Origin: Poriferisulfidus sp963668445
GTDB taxonomy: Bacteria; Pseudomonadota; Gammaproteobacteria; Poriferisulfidales; Poriferisulfidaceae
Assembly (NCBI GenBank): GCA_963668445.1
Contig: OY764335.1
Coordinates: 930,001 to 994,000 of the forward strand
Reading direction: 5' to 3'
Length of the DNA stretch: 64,000 bases
Shown: piece by piece, positions 42,751-50,682 of the stretch
Layout of the letters: every line of letters begins with the position of its first letter
How positions within the stretch are numbered: position 1 is the stretch's first letter
Position numbers and translations under genes: made by a program
Notes under the pieces: generated by a model
Databases searched by the model: none
What the model was told of the DNA's origin: nothing
What the model saw: the letters and a program-made list of their open reading frames with translations, nothing else

Positions 42751-43018
42751 TCGCGAAAGAAGATGCGAAGCGGAAAGGCTTTGCGCCCCGAGGGCGGCTC
42801 CTAGCGCAAAGATGCTAGATGCCAACTTATTCTACATGAACGGAACCGGCAAGGCAGGGCGCATCAGGAGTAGTCGCGCCATTGGCCATCATGTCGCGCG
42901 GGCTGCATAATGGCCGATGCCGAGACGCGCCTTGATCGGGCCGACGTCTCGGTTGCAGCCGCCATCGCATCAGCCAAGGAGGCGATCTGAGCGAACGCCA
43001 AGCGCGTTGCGCTGCGTA
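42751..43018. other. No convincing gene; decayed sequence
   Basis: Between the MNT-HEPN arm and the pilin remnant. Short frames exist on both strands but none shows a recognisable domain, and their boundaries coincide with no ribosome site. The minus strand continues in the pilin N-terminal frame to 42864 only because no stop interrupts it. Confidence 0.4.
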
Positions 43019-43334
43019 TTATTCGTTGATAGTAAACGTGGCGATGCCCGAAGCGAAAGTCATGCTGACGCCGGCCTCCCATGTGAGATGTTTCTCGAGC
43101 ATATTTTGCAACCCGCTGGGCAGATCGGTTACCTTGCAATGTCCACCGCCTCGGGGCAGCCCAGTTTGTCACGGCCTTGCGGATGGTCGCGATCTCGCCA
43201 TAGAGCTGCCGCTGCTTTTCGTTGTCGCTGACGTGCGTGTAGCCGGCCAGCACAGCCAGCAGAATGAGCGACATCAGGCCGACAACCAGGCTGAACTCAA
43301 TCAGCGTGAAGCCGCTTTGGATGACCGTGCGAAT
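43019..43334 (-). pseudogene. Type IV pilin-like gene, start lost and frameshifted
   Basis: The minus strand encodes a class III signal: R-T-V-I-Q-S-G followed by FTLIEFSLVVGLMSLILLAV, with cleavage expected after the Gly at 43311-43313 and Glu at +5. The N-terminal frame has no ATG before an in-frame TAG (43335-43337); the codon at the expected start is ATT (43334-43332), perhaps a mutated ATG. After KAVTNW (near 43165) the reading continues in another frame as CKVTDLPSGLQNMLEKHL and ends ASGIATFTINE at 43019. At least one indel is required between about 43140 and 43165. Confidence 0.7.
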
Positions 43335-43503
43335 CTAGACACAAGGGCATTGCACACTAAATAGCCCATCCTTTTTCTACTTCGCATAAGGAGCATTATG
43401 TAAAGTAAATAGTTCGAGCAGCCCAATCCAGCGAGAAATGGCTCAAATCCCCAAAATCAGGCAAAATACGCCCGCTTAGCCCCCAATCCGCTCCTTTGCT
43501 GCA

Positions 43504-44292
43504 ATGCGCCTGCTCCTGCTGTCCGACACACACCAGAATTTCCTGCGCTCCAACGAGTGGCCGCATCCGCTGCCCGAGCACGAGATTTTAATCCTTGCCG
43601 GCGATATTTCCGAATACTCCGAGCGGCCAGGAAATCTCCTGGACGTTCTAGCGCATTACCGGGAACGGACCGACAAGCCGATCCTGTACTTGCTTGGTAA
43701 TCATGAATTCTATCGCCAAGACTACCATGAGACACTGAAACGCATCCGCGCCGACACCCAGCGGCTTGGCATTGAATTGCTGCATTGCCGCCGCATCCAG
43801 TTCGGAGACATTGCCTTCCACGGCTGCACGCTATGGTCGGATTTCATGCTGCATGGATCCGGGCAGGCCCGATTCTATGGGCTCCATGCCGAAATGCGCG
43901 TCAACGATTTCCGCATGATCCGCTACCAGGGTCGGAAGTTCCGCCATACGGATTGTGCGACTCTGCATGTACAGGAACGGGCTTGGCTGCAGCAATCGCT
44001 GGCAGACTCAACGGCACCGCATAACGTCGTGATTACGCATTTCGCGCCGATTGGACGCTGCATTGCTCCCCGGTTCCAGAACGACAACCTAAATGCCTAT
44101 TTCGTTGCCGCTTGCGAAGACTTAGTCGAACGATACCGGCCCGACCTGTGGCTGTACGGCCACACGCATCAAGCGGACGATTTCGAACTGGGCGGCACGC
44201 GATTCGTCAATAATGCCCGCGGCTACCCGAAGGAGGCGTGCGCGACGGATTTCAGACCGAACAAAGTGATTGAAGTCGGAGCGCCGAACTAG
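43504..44292 (+). CDS. Calcineurin-like metallophosphoesterase
   Basis: Protein of 262 residues with the five metal-site blocks of the family: LLSDTH (residues 5-10), AGDISEY, LLGNHEFY, VVITHFAP and YGHTHQ. The substrate is unknown; related bacterial proteins include nucleotide and 5'-phosphate hydrolases. It follows the accessory patch and converges on the FAH-family gene with a 4-base overlap. The upstream gap (43335-43503) shows only a weak CAAAAT near 43472. Confidence 0.85.
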   Translation: MRLLLLSDTHQNFLRSNEWPHPLPEHEILILAGDISEYSERPGNLLDVLAHYRERTDKPILYLLGNHEFYRQDYHETLKRIRADTQRLGIELLHCRRIQFGDIAFHGCTLWSDFMLHGSGQARFYGLHAEMRVNDFRMIRYQGRKFRHTDCATLHVQERAWLQQSLADSTAPHNVVITHFAPIGRCIAPRFQNDNLNAYFVAACEDLVERYRPDLWLYGHTHQADDFELGGTRFVNNARGYPKEACATDFRPNKVIEVGAPN

Positions 44293-45059
44293 CGGTACTC
44301 ATTGCAAAGCGTGCCGATGCCCTCGATTTCGACTTCGACCGTACAACCGCGCGGCATCGGGCCCAATCCGCTGTTGGTACCGCAGCAGATGACATCGCCC
44401 GGATTCAAGGTCATGTTGGCGGAGAGTTCCCGCACGACCTCCACTGGCGGCATAATCATGTCCGTTGCAGGATAGTGCTGCTTCTCTTCGCCATCAACGC
44501 GCGTCACGACCGTCAAATCCCGATAATCCAGCCCCGTCGCGACCACCGGACCGAAAATGCCGAAAGTGTCGAAGCCTTTGGCGCGAGTCCATTGGTCGAA
44601 TCCTGCGTATTCCTTGAGCAAGCTGAACGCCGTGACATCATTGATGCAGGTGTACCCGAAAATGGCAGCGGCGGCCTCATCCGGGCCGGCGTCATGGACG
44701 GCCTTGCCGATGACGATGCCCAGCTCCCCTTCATAGAACACGTCCTCGGCGACCGATTGCGGATGCCGAATGACCTCTCCCGTCGCTAGGAACGACGAAT
44801 TGGCCTTGAACAAATAAAGCGGCGTTTCCGGGAATTGCAGCCCTTTTTCACCCGCCAAGGTGCGGTAGTTGTTCCATAACGCAGGCATCTTGGTCGGTTC
44901 GGTGGGCGTCAGCAAGCGGACATCCTGAAGCGGAACCGCCTCGCCCGTCGGCTCCGGGTCGGCAAACATATCGCCCTTGCAAACTTTGATATGCGAGTCC
45001 TCTAAGCGCCCGAACCCGACGGCCCGGCCTTTATGTGCGAAGCGCACCCAGCGCGTCAT
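44289..45059 (-). CDS. Fumarylacetoacetate hydrolase (FAH) family protein
   Basis: Protein of 256 residues with the FAH fold: a short N-terminal domain, then NYRTLAGEKG, the metal ligands in VFYEGELGIVIGK, GYTCINDVTAF and a late GDVICCGTNSGLGPM. Members act on 2-keto acids, oxaloacetate tautomers or acylpyruvates; no neighbour identifies a pathway. It overlaps dusA by ATGA and is probably translated from the dusA mRNA. Confidence 0.88.
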   Translation of the reverse strand: MTRWVRFAHKGRAVGFGRLEDSHIKVCKGDMFADPEPTGEAVPLQDVRLLTPTEPTKMPALWNNYRTLAGEKGLQFPETPLYLFKANSSFLATGEVIRHPQSVAEDVFYEGELGIVIGKAVHDAGPDEAAAAIFGYTCINDVTAFSLLKEYAGFDQWTRAKGFDTFGIFGPVVATGLDYRDLTVVTRVDGEEKQHYPATDMIMPPVEVVRELSANMTLNPGDVICCGTNSGLGPMPRGCTVEVEIEGIGTLCNEYR

Positions 45060-46021
45060 GCTGCGACCGCCTGCCCTGCCATATCCCGCAAAGCATTAAG
45101 AGCCGCATCCTCCGGTTCCGGACGCGTGGCGACCCGCCGCCAGTTCCGGGCTCCCGGACGGCCGTGCAACAAGCCCGAAATGTGGCGCGTCATACGTGCA
45201 AGTGGCACGCCGCGCAGGCGTTCGCGTTCCAAATACGGAAGATACGCTTCCAGCACTTCGCTCGGAGTCGCGGGAATATTGGATGCGGAAAACAATTCGT
45301 TCTCCATGCGACGCACCGTCCACGGGTCTTCATACGCCAGGCGCCCGATCATGACGCCATCCATATGCGCCAATTGCCGGTAAACTTCATCCACGGCTCG
45401 AATGCCGCCGTTGACGACAACGGTCAGTTGCGGGAATTCTCGCTTCAGCTCCCATACCCGCTCGTAATTCAGCGGCGGGATAGTTCGGTTTTGCTTCGGA
45501 CTCAAGCCCGACAGCATGGCTTTGCGGGCGTGTACGTAGAAAATTTGGCACCCGGCCTCTGCGACCGTTGCGACGAATCGATGCAGGTCTTCCGCCGAAT
45601 CCTGCCGGTCCACACCAATACGGCATTTGACAGAGACCGGAATATCCGTCCTCGCTTGCATCGCGCTGACGCATTCGGCGACGCGTTCCGGTTCCTTCAT
45701 CAAGCAGGCTCCGAACCGGCCGGCAGACACCCGGCCACTGGGGCAGCCGACATTCAGGTTGACCTCGTCGTAGCCCTGCTCTTGCGCCATGGCAGCGCAC
45801 CGCGCCAAATCGCCAGGTTCGCTGCCTCCCAATTGCAAGGAAACAGGGTGCTCTTCCTCATTAAAATCAAGGAATTTAGAGGCGTTCCCATGCAAAACAG
45901 CACCTGCTGGAATCATTTCGGTGAAGAGCCATGCGTGAGGCGCCAGCAGGCGCATGAGGTAGCGGAAATGACGGTCCGTATGGTCCATCATCGGCGCGAT
46001 GCAGAAAGTGCGGACGGACAT
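45056..46021 (-). CDS. dusA: DusA, tRNA-dihydrouridine(20/20a) synthase
   Basis: FMN-dependent reductase of U20/U20a in the tRNA D-loop. The 321 residues start C-I-A-P-M-M-D-H-T-D-R-H-F-R-Y, the DusA signature, with LFTEMIPAGAVLHG, EEEHPVSLQLGGS, the catalytic Cys in FGACLM, and HARKAMLSGLSPKQNR typical of DusA rather than DusB or DusC. A TATAAT lies 31-36 bases before the start. Confidence 0.93.
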   Translation of the reverse strand: MSVRTFCIAPMMDHTDRHFRYLMRLLAPHAWLFTEMIPAGAVLHGNASKFLDFNEEEHPVSLQLGGSEPGDLARCAAMAQEQGYDEVNLNVGCPSGRVSAGRFGACLMKEPERVAECVSAMQARTDIPVSVKCRIGVDRQDSAEDLHRFVATVAEAGCQIFYVHARKAMLSGLSPKQNRTIPPLNYERVWELKREFPQLTVVVNGGIRAVDEVYRQLAHMDGVMIGRLAYEDPWTVRRMENELFSASNIPATPSEVLEAYLPYLERERLRGVPLARMTRHISGLLHGRPGARNWRRVATRPEPEDAALNALRDMAGQAVAA

Positions 46022-46051
46022 GCTGGCCGGAAAGTCTTGCAGGACAGGCCA

Positions 46052-46057
46052 ATTATA
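46052..46057 (-). promoter_or_regulatory. Putative -10 of dusA
   Basis: A perfect TATAAT on the minus strand in the 75-base gap before dusA; the -35 is not recognisable. The GC-rich GGGGCTCTGCCC dyad immediately upstream may contribute. Confidence 0.45.
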
Positions 46058-46096
46058 AGGGCAGAGCCCCTACCCTGCGCATATTGTGGAATCTGG

Positions 46097-46795
46097 TCAA
46101 TTGGGTGAAAGCTGTATTTCGGCGTCCGGGTCGCCTGCTGCGAGCGCGTTCATGTATGCCAAGCACAGATCTTGAGACAGATAGCGTCCGTATGCCTCAT
46201 CTTCCTCTTTCTCAGCAATGGGGAAAGTCGAATAGATGTACTGGACATCGTCGTGGTCGGTAATGCCATAGAGATGGAAATACAATGCATCAAGTTTGGC
46301 TCGCAAATGCAGTCGGCGCTCCTCGTCCCATAGAAATGGTGGCATCACAGTTCCAGATTCGTCGACGTAGTTCATGTGTACGGCGAAAGGCGCCATGTCA
46401 TGAGCAGTATAGGTTAGTTCCAGTACTGCCTCTCGGACAATGTCTAAAGCGGTTTTGGGCCCAAAATTTTCGTTGTCATAAAATTTCTGAGGAATAAAGG
46501 GAAGTTGCTCGATAATAAAAAGATTCAATGTTTGTCCATGGATTTTCTGTCGCGCCACGAAATCAAGGATCGTTGCATTGAGATTGGCAGCCAGTAGCCA
46601 TTCATTGCGGATTTCGCTTTCCGATTTTAGGATAGGCACCTTGTTACCAAAGCCTACTGCGGGGAGTAGCGCCGCTATAACGGTTCTAGTGTTGGTGGGA
46701 GCCGTGATTTCCTTGAAGCCAAGAGTCCAGCCATATCCATCGTCCCAGCCGCATTCTATTCCTCTCATTCGGACCGTGCGCATGCCAACTGCCAT
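46097..46795 (-). pseudogene. C-terminal remnant of an Eco57I/DISARM-type DNA methyltransferase
   Basis: 232 codons with the C-terminal target-recognition part of large restriction-modification methylases: WTLGFKEITAPTNTRTVIAALLP, NEWLLAANLNATILDFVARQKIHGQ (in part), FIIEQLPFIP, VLELTYTAHDMAPFA, PPFLWDEERRLHLRAKLDALYFHLYG and YIYSTFPI. The catalytic domain with the SAM site and NPPY is absent. The frame is open upstream to about 46830 and then meets the region before the ABC gene, so the 5' part was deleted. Locally AT-rich compared with its neighbours. Confidence 0.8.
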
Positions 46796-46800
46796 TTCGC

Positions 46801-46806
46801 TATACT
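46801..46806 (+). promoter_or_regulatory. Possible -10 of the YadGH-like ABC operon
   Basis: TATACT 28 bases before the proposed TTG start, at the junction with the methyltransferase remnant. No good -35 is seen. Confidence 0.3.
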
Positions 46807-46834
46807 GGCAAACCAGAAATCCCGAAGGATCAAC

Positions 46835-47806
46835 TTGCCTTCATCTCCTGCCGAAACCCGCCCGATGCCCTCTTCCACGCCTCCGGCCTTGGATATCGCC
46901 GGCCTCAAGAAGACTTACGCCAATGGCGTCGAGGCACTGCAGGGCATCGACTTGAGCGTCGAGCGCGGTGATTTCTTCGCCCTGCTCGGCCCGAACGGCG
47001 CCGGCAAGTCCACGGCCATCGGCATCATCGCATCGCTGGTAACCTTTTCGGAAGGCTCGGTCTCCATCTTCGGGCACGACATCGTGCGCGACTACGCGGC
47101 GGCCCGCGCTCGCCTCGGGCTGGTGCCGCAGGAGTTCAACTTCAATCAGTTCGACCCGGTCGAGGAGATCGTCATCCATCAGGCCGGCTTCCACGGCATT
47201 CCCCGAAGCGACGCGACGCGGAGCACCCACGCCCTCTTGGAGCAATTGGATCTTCTGGACAAGCGCACAGTGGCAGCGCGAGAGCTGTCCGGCGGCATGA
47301 AGCGCCGGCTGATGATCGCCCGGGCGTTGGTGCATCAGCCGCAGCTGCTCATTCTGGACGAGCCGACTGCCGGCGTTGATCTGGAGATCCGCCATAGCCT
47401 GTGGAGTTATCTGAAGGACATCAACGCGCAAGGCACAACCATCATTCTGACGACGCATTATCTGGAAGAGGCGGAGCATCTGTGCCGCACGATCGCCATT
47501 ATCTCGAAGGGACGGATCCGAGCCGACACGACCATGCGCGAACTGCTCGATCAGTTGGATGCCGAGCATTTCGTGCTGTACCTGAAAGAGGCCCTGCCCC
47601 ACTGCCCGCGCATCGACGGTTACGCCATGCTGTGCCCGGACCCCCGAACGCTGGAAGTCACGGTCAACCGCCGCGCCGACCTCAATCGGCTGTTCCGGGA
47701 ACTCAACGCCTTGGGCATTGAGGTGCTGAGCATGAAAAACAAGACCAACCGGCTGGAGAAGCTGTTCCTGCAGCTGGTCGGCCACCGCTTCGATCCGGCG
47801 CCATGA
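46835..47806 (+). CDS. ABC transporter ATP-binding protein (YadG-like)
   Basis: ATPase of 323 residues with Walker A GPNGAGKST, Q-loop LVPQEFNFNQFD, signature LSGGMKRRL, Walker B LLILDEPTAGVD and switch His in TTHYLEEAEHLC. The TTG at 46835 is preceded by GAAGGA at 5 bases; ATG at 46865 is the alternative and would match family N-termini equally well. It pairs with the ABC-2 permease overlapping by 4 bases. Probable exporter; substrate unknown. Confidence 0.88.
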   Translation: MPSSPAETRPMPSSTPPALDIAGLKKTYANGVEALQGIDLSVERGDFFALLGPNGAGKSTAIGIIASLVTFSEGSVSIFGHDIVRDYAAARARLGLVPQEFNFNQFDPVEEIVIHQAGFHGIPRSDATRSTHALLEQLDLLDKRTVAARELSGGMKRRLMIARALVHQPQLLILDEPTAGVDLEIRHSLWSYLKDINAQGTTIILTTHYLEEAEHLCRTIAIISKGRIRADTTMRELLDQLDAEHFVLYLKEALPHCPRIDGYAMLCPDPRTLEVTVNRRADLNRLFRELNALGIEVLSMKNKTNRLEKLFLQLVGHRFDPAP

Positions 47807-48576
47807 ACCTGCGTCTGCAGCTCGTCGCTTTCCAGACGATCCTTGTCCGGGAGTTCCTGCGCTTCATGCGCATCTGGATTCAAACCATTTTGCCGCCGGC
47901 AATCACCACGGCCTTGTATTTCATCATCTTCGGCGAACTGATCGGCTCGCAACTGGCGGATATCGGCGGCTACCGCTACATGGATTACATTGCTCCCGGC
48001 CTGATCCTGATGGCGGTCATCACGAATGCGTACGCCAATGTCGTCTCCTCGTTCTACAGTTCCAAGTTCCAGCGGCACATCGAGGAGCTTCTGGTCTCGC
48101 CAGTCTCGAATTTCGTCATCTTGGCCGGCTATGTCGGCGGTGGCGTGATGCGCGGGCTGACGGTCGGTTTGGCGGTCACGCTCGTCACCGCGTTTTTTGC
48201 GGAAATTCCGCTCCATCACCTGGGTTTGATCCTGAGCGTCGCCCTGCTCACCAGCATTCTGTTCTCGCTCGCCGGCTTCATCAATGGCATCTATGCGAAA
48301 AGCTTCGACGACATCTCCATCATTCCGACGTTCGTCTTGACGCCACTGACTTATTTGGGCGGCATCTTCTATTCGCTGGACATGCTGCCGCCCTTCTGGC
48401 AGCAGGTCTCGCTCGTCAACCCGATTCTGCACATGATCGGATTGTTCCGCTACGGCTGGATGGGCATCCAAGAAGTGGATCCGGCGAATTCCCTGCTGCT
48501 GATTGTCGGAGTGACTTTGGCGCTGGGCTATGCCTGCTTGCGCCTGCTCAAACGCGGCACTGGAATTCGTCCGTAG
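47803..48576 (+). CDS. ABC-2 type permease (YadH-like)
   Basis: Six-span permease of 257 residues. FLRIWIQTILPPAITTALYFIIFG-like N-terminus, YMDYIAPGLILMAVITNAYANVV and SFDDISIIPTFVLTPLTYLGGIFYS are hallmarks of the YadH subgroup. The start overlaps the ATPase stop by ATGA. Confidence 0.9.
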   Translation: MNLRLQLVAFQTILVREFLRFMRIWIQTILPPAITTALYFIIFGELIGSQLADIGGYRYMDYIAPGLILMAVITNAYANVVSSFYSSKFQRHIEELLVSPVSNFVILAGYVGGGVMRGLTVGLAVTLVTAFFAEIPLHHLGLILSVALLTSILFSLAGFINGIYAKSFDDISIIPTFVLTPLTYLGGIFYSLDMLPPFWQQVSLVNPILHMIGLFRYGWMGIQEVDPANSLLLIVGVTLALGYACLRLLKRGTGIRP

Positions 48577-48608
48577 CCGGGCATCGGGAGCCCGCTCTTT
48601 CGGGAAAA

Positions 48609-48684
48609 TGGCGTCCCCAAGGGGATTCGAACCCCTGTTGCCGCCGTGAAAGGGCGGTGTCCTAGGCCTCTAGACGATGGGGAC
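48609..48684 (-). tRNA. tRNA-Glu (anticodon TTC)
   Basis: 76 bases on the minus strand with encoded CCA. The acceptor GTCCCCA pairs with TGGGGAC, the anticodon loop is CCTTTCA with TTC at 34-36, and the T-arm is AGGGGTTCGAATCCCCT. gltX, the cognate synthetase gene, lies 2 kb away. Confidence 0.97.
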
Positions 48685-48702
48685 GGAACTGAATGGAGAC
48701 GC

Positions 48703-48732
48703 ATTTTAATCCGGAAAGGGTCGTTTCGTCAA
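48703..48732 (-). promoter_or_regulatory. Promoter of tRNA-Glu
   Basis: On the minus strand TTGACG (48732-48727), 18-base spacer, TAAAAT (48708-48703), with 18 bases to the mature tRNA 5' end. A good sigma-70 match. Confidence 0.8.
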
Positions 48733-48798
48733 ACTGGCTGCCCGCCAACCTTCTCCTGTGGCATTAGAATAGAGCAAATCGGCAACGATGGGACTTTC

Positions 48799-50631
48799 AT
48801 GCTCGCAATGTTGGAATGGATTTGGAAGCGGCTTGCGCGCCCTGCCGCGGTTCTAGTTTGGCTGTACGGCAGCACGGGCATCGCCGCCGCCGAAATGGGC
48901 GGCATGGCGGATGCCGGTATCGTGTGCATGGAGAAGGATCCCCCCTACTGCTACACCACAGGACCGTACTCGCCCGGCTTCGCGCTGGCCACGGCCCATC
49001 CGGCCGCTACGGAAGCGGGCTTGGAAATTCTGAACGCCGGCGGCAACGCCTTCGATGCGGCGGTCGCGGTTTCCGCCGTACTCGGCGTCGTGGAGCCCTA
49101 CGGTTCCGGTCTAGGCGGCGGCGGCTTCTTTCTGCTGCACGACCGCGAACGCGAACACACCGCGATGCTGGACGCCCGCGAGCGGGCGCCGCTGGCCGCC
49201 CACCGCGACATGTACTTGGACACCGACGGGAACGTCGATCGGGACCTGGCGCTCAACGGCCCTCTGGCGGCCGGCATTCCCGGCATTGCGGCCGCATGGG
49301 CGCATCTGGCGGACCGTTACGGCCGTCTGCCTCTCGCGCAGACGCTGGCTCCGGCCATCCGGCTCGCCCGCGATGGAATTGAGATCGACCCGAAGTTGGC
49401 GCAGTCCATGGCAGCCCGCGCAGACATTTTTGCCCGCTACCCTTCGTCAGAGATATTCGGACCTGCGGCATCGGCATCGCCTACTCGCCTCGTTCAAACG
49501 GATATGGCAGACACGTTGGAGCATTTGGCCGAGCATGGGGCACAGGCATTCTATTCCGGCCCGCTGGCCGAAAGCCTGATTGCGGGCATCCGCGCCCATG
49601 GCGGCATCTGGACGCATGAGGATTTGAAGCAGTACCGGGTCATGGAGCGCGAGCCCGTCAGAATCCGATGGCGCGAAGCGGAAATCATGAGCGCATCCTT
49701 GCCTTCGGCCACCGGCGTCATTGTGGCGCAAGTGCTAAACATGCTGGGCGAAGACTGGCTGGACATGGCGGGCGTAAGCGAATTCAGCAAGCAATTCATG
49801 CCCGGATCGCGCCGCGACGATTGGCTGCATATGGCGGATCAGACGCCTCGCCTGCATAAATTGATCGAAGCCTTGCGCCGTGCCTATCTGGATCGCGCCC
49901 GCCATCTGGGCGACCCGGACCATGCCGACGTACCGGTCGCCCAATTGATGAGTACCGGACATGCACGGAAATTGATGGCCGATTTCGATCCGGAGCGTGC
50001 TACTCCTTCGCCCGGCCCCGGTGCCCCAGAGCTGGAAGCCGGGCATACGACGCATTTCAGCATTCTGGATGACCGGGGCAACTGGGTCAGTGCGACGCTC
50101 TCCATCAACGGCCTGTTCGGATCCGGCTTCGTTGCACCGGACACGGGCATTCTTCTGAACAACGAAATGGACGATTTTTCCGCCAAGCCCGGTGCGCCCA
50201 ACCTGTACGGCCTAATCGGAAGCGATGCCAATGCCATCGCACCCGGCAAGCGCATGCTGTCGTCCATGGGGCCAACCGCGGTGCGCGGCGAATTCCGGCT
50301 CGCCCTGCTGGGCACGCCTGGCGGCAGCCGCATCACCACCATGGTGCTGCAGAGCATTCTGCAGTTCCTGCAAGGCGCGGGCGCGGAAGATCTTGTCGCC
50401 ACGCCGCGCCTGCACCATCAGGCTTTGCCCAACAAGGTCTTCGTCGAATCTGGGGCGATGGCAGATGCGGGCCCACTGGAAGCCCTCGGCCATACAGTCA
50501 TGGAGGTTGAGCCTTGGGGCAACATGCAAGCCGTCGTTTGGGATCTTGCCGCCAATAAGCTGGAAGCCGCTTCCGACCCTCGCGGCATCGGCTCGGCAGC
50601 TACAAAAATCACCGACCATCATCTAGAATAA
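48799..50631 (+). CDS. ggt: Gamma-glutamyltransferase
   Basis: Periplasmic Ntn hydrolase that cleaves gamma-glutamyl bonds of glutathione. The start at 48799 gives 610 residues with a signal peptide (about 1-33). ATAHPAATEAGLEILNAGGNAFDAAVA, GGGGFFLLH and DARERAP mark the large subunit. Self-cleavage is expected before the first Thr of the H-T-T-H-F-S motif (about residue 418), giving the small subunit with GSGFVAPDTGILLNNEMDDFS (in part) and a late G-G-S-R-I substrate site. A weak TAGAAT -10 lies at 48765. It converges with gltX. Confidence 0.93.
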   Translation: MLAMLEWIWKRLARPAAVLVWLYGSTGIAAAEMGGMADAGIVCMEKDPPYCYTTGPYSPGFALATAHPAATEAGLEILNAGGNAFDAAVAVSAVLGVVEPYGSGLGGGGFFLLHDREREHTAMLDARERAPLAAHRDMYLDTDGNVDRDLALNGPLAAGIPGIAAAWAHLADRYGRLPLAQTLAPAIRLARDGIEIDPKLAQSMAARADIFARYPSSEIFGPAASASPTRLVQTDMADTLEHLAEHGAQAFYSGPLAESLIAGIRAHGGIWTHEDLKQYRVMEREPVRIRWREAEIMSASLPSATGVIVAQVLNMLGEDWLDMAGVSEFSKQFMPGSRRDDWLHMADQTPRLHKLIEALRRAYLDRARHLGDPDHADVPVAQLMSTGHARKLMADFDPERATPSPGPGAPELEAGHTTHFSILDDRGNWVSATLSINGLFGSGFVAPDTGILLNNEMDDFSAKPGAPNLYGLIGSDANAIAPGKRMLSSMGPTAVRGEFRLALLGTPGGSRITTMVLQSILQFLQGAGAEDLVATPRLHHQALPNKVFVESGAMADAGPLEALGHTVMEVEPWGNMQAVVWDLAANKLEAASDPRGIGSAATKITDHHLE

Positions 50632-50682
50632 ATCTAATATAAAAGATATAATCTATTGATATAAAAACAATCCTATAGGATT
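50632..50682. other. AT-rich convergent gap with 14-base perfect palindrome
   Basis: Between ggt and gltX, which converge. Almost pure A and T, ending with AATCCTATAGGATT at 50669-50682, a perfect palindrome that abuts the gltX stop. It could serve as a weak bidirectional terminator or protein site; there is no GC stem or T-tract of standard form. Confidence 0.5.
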
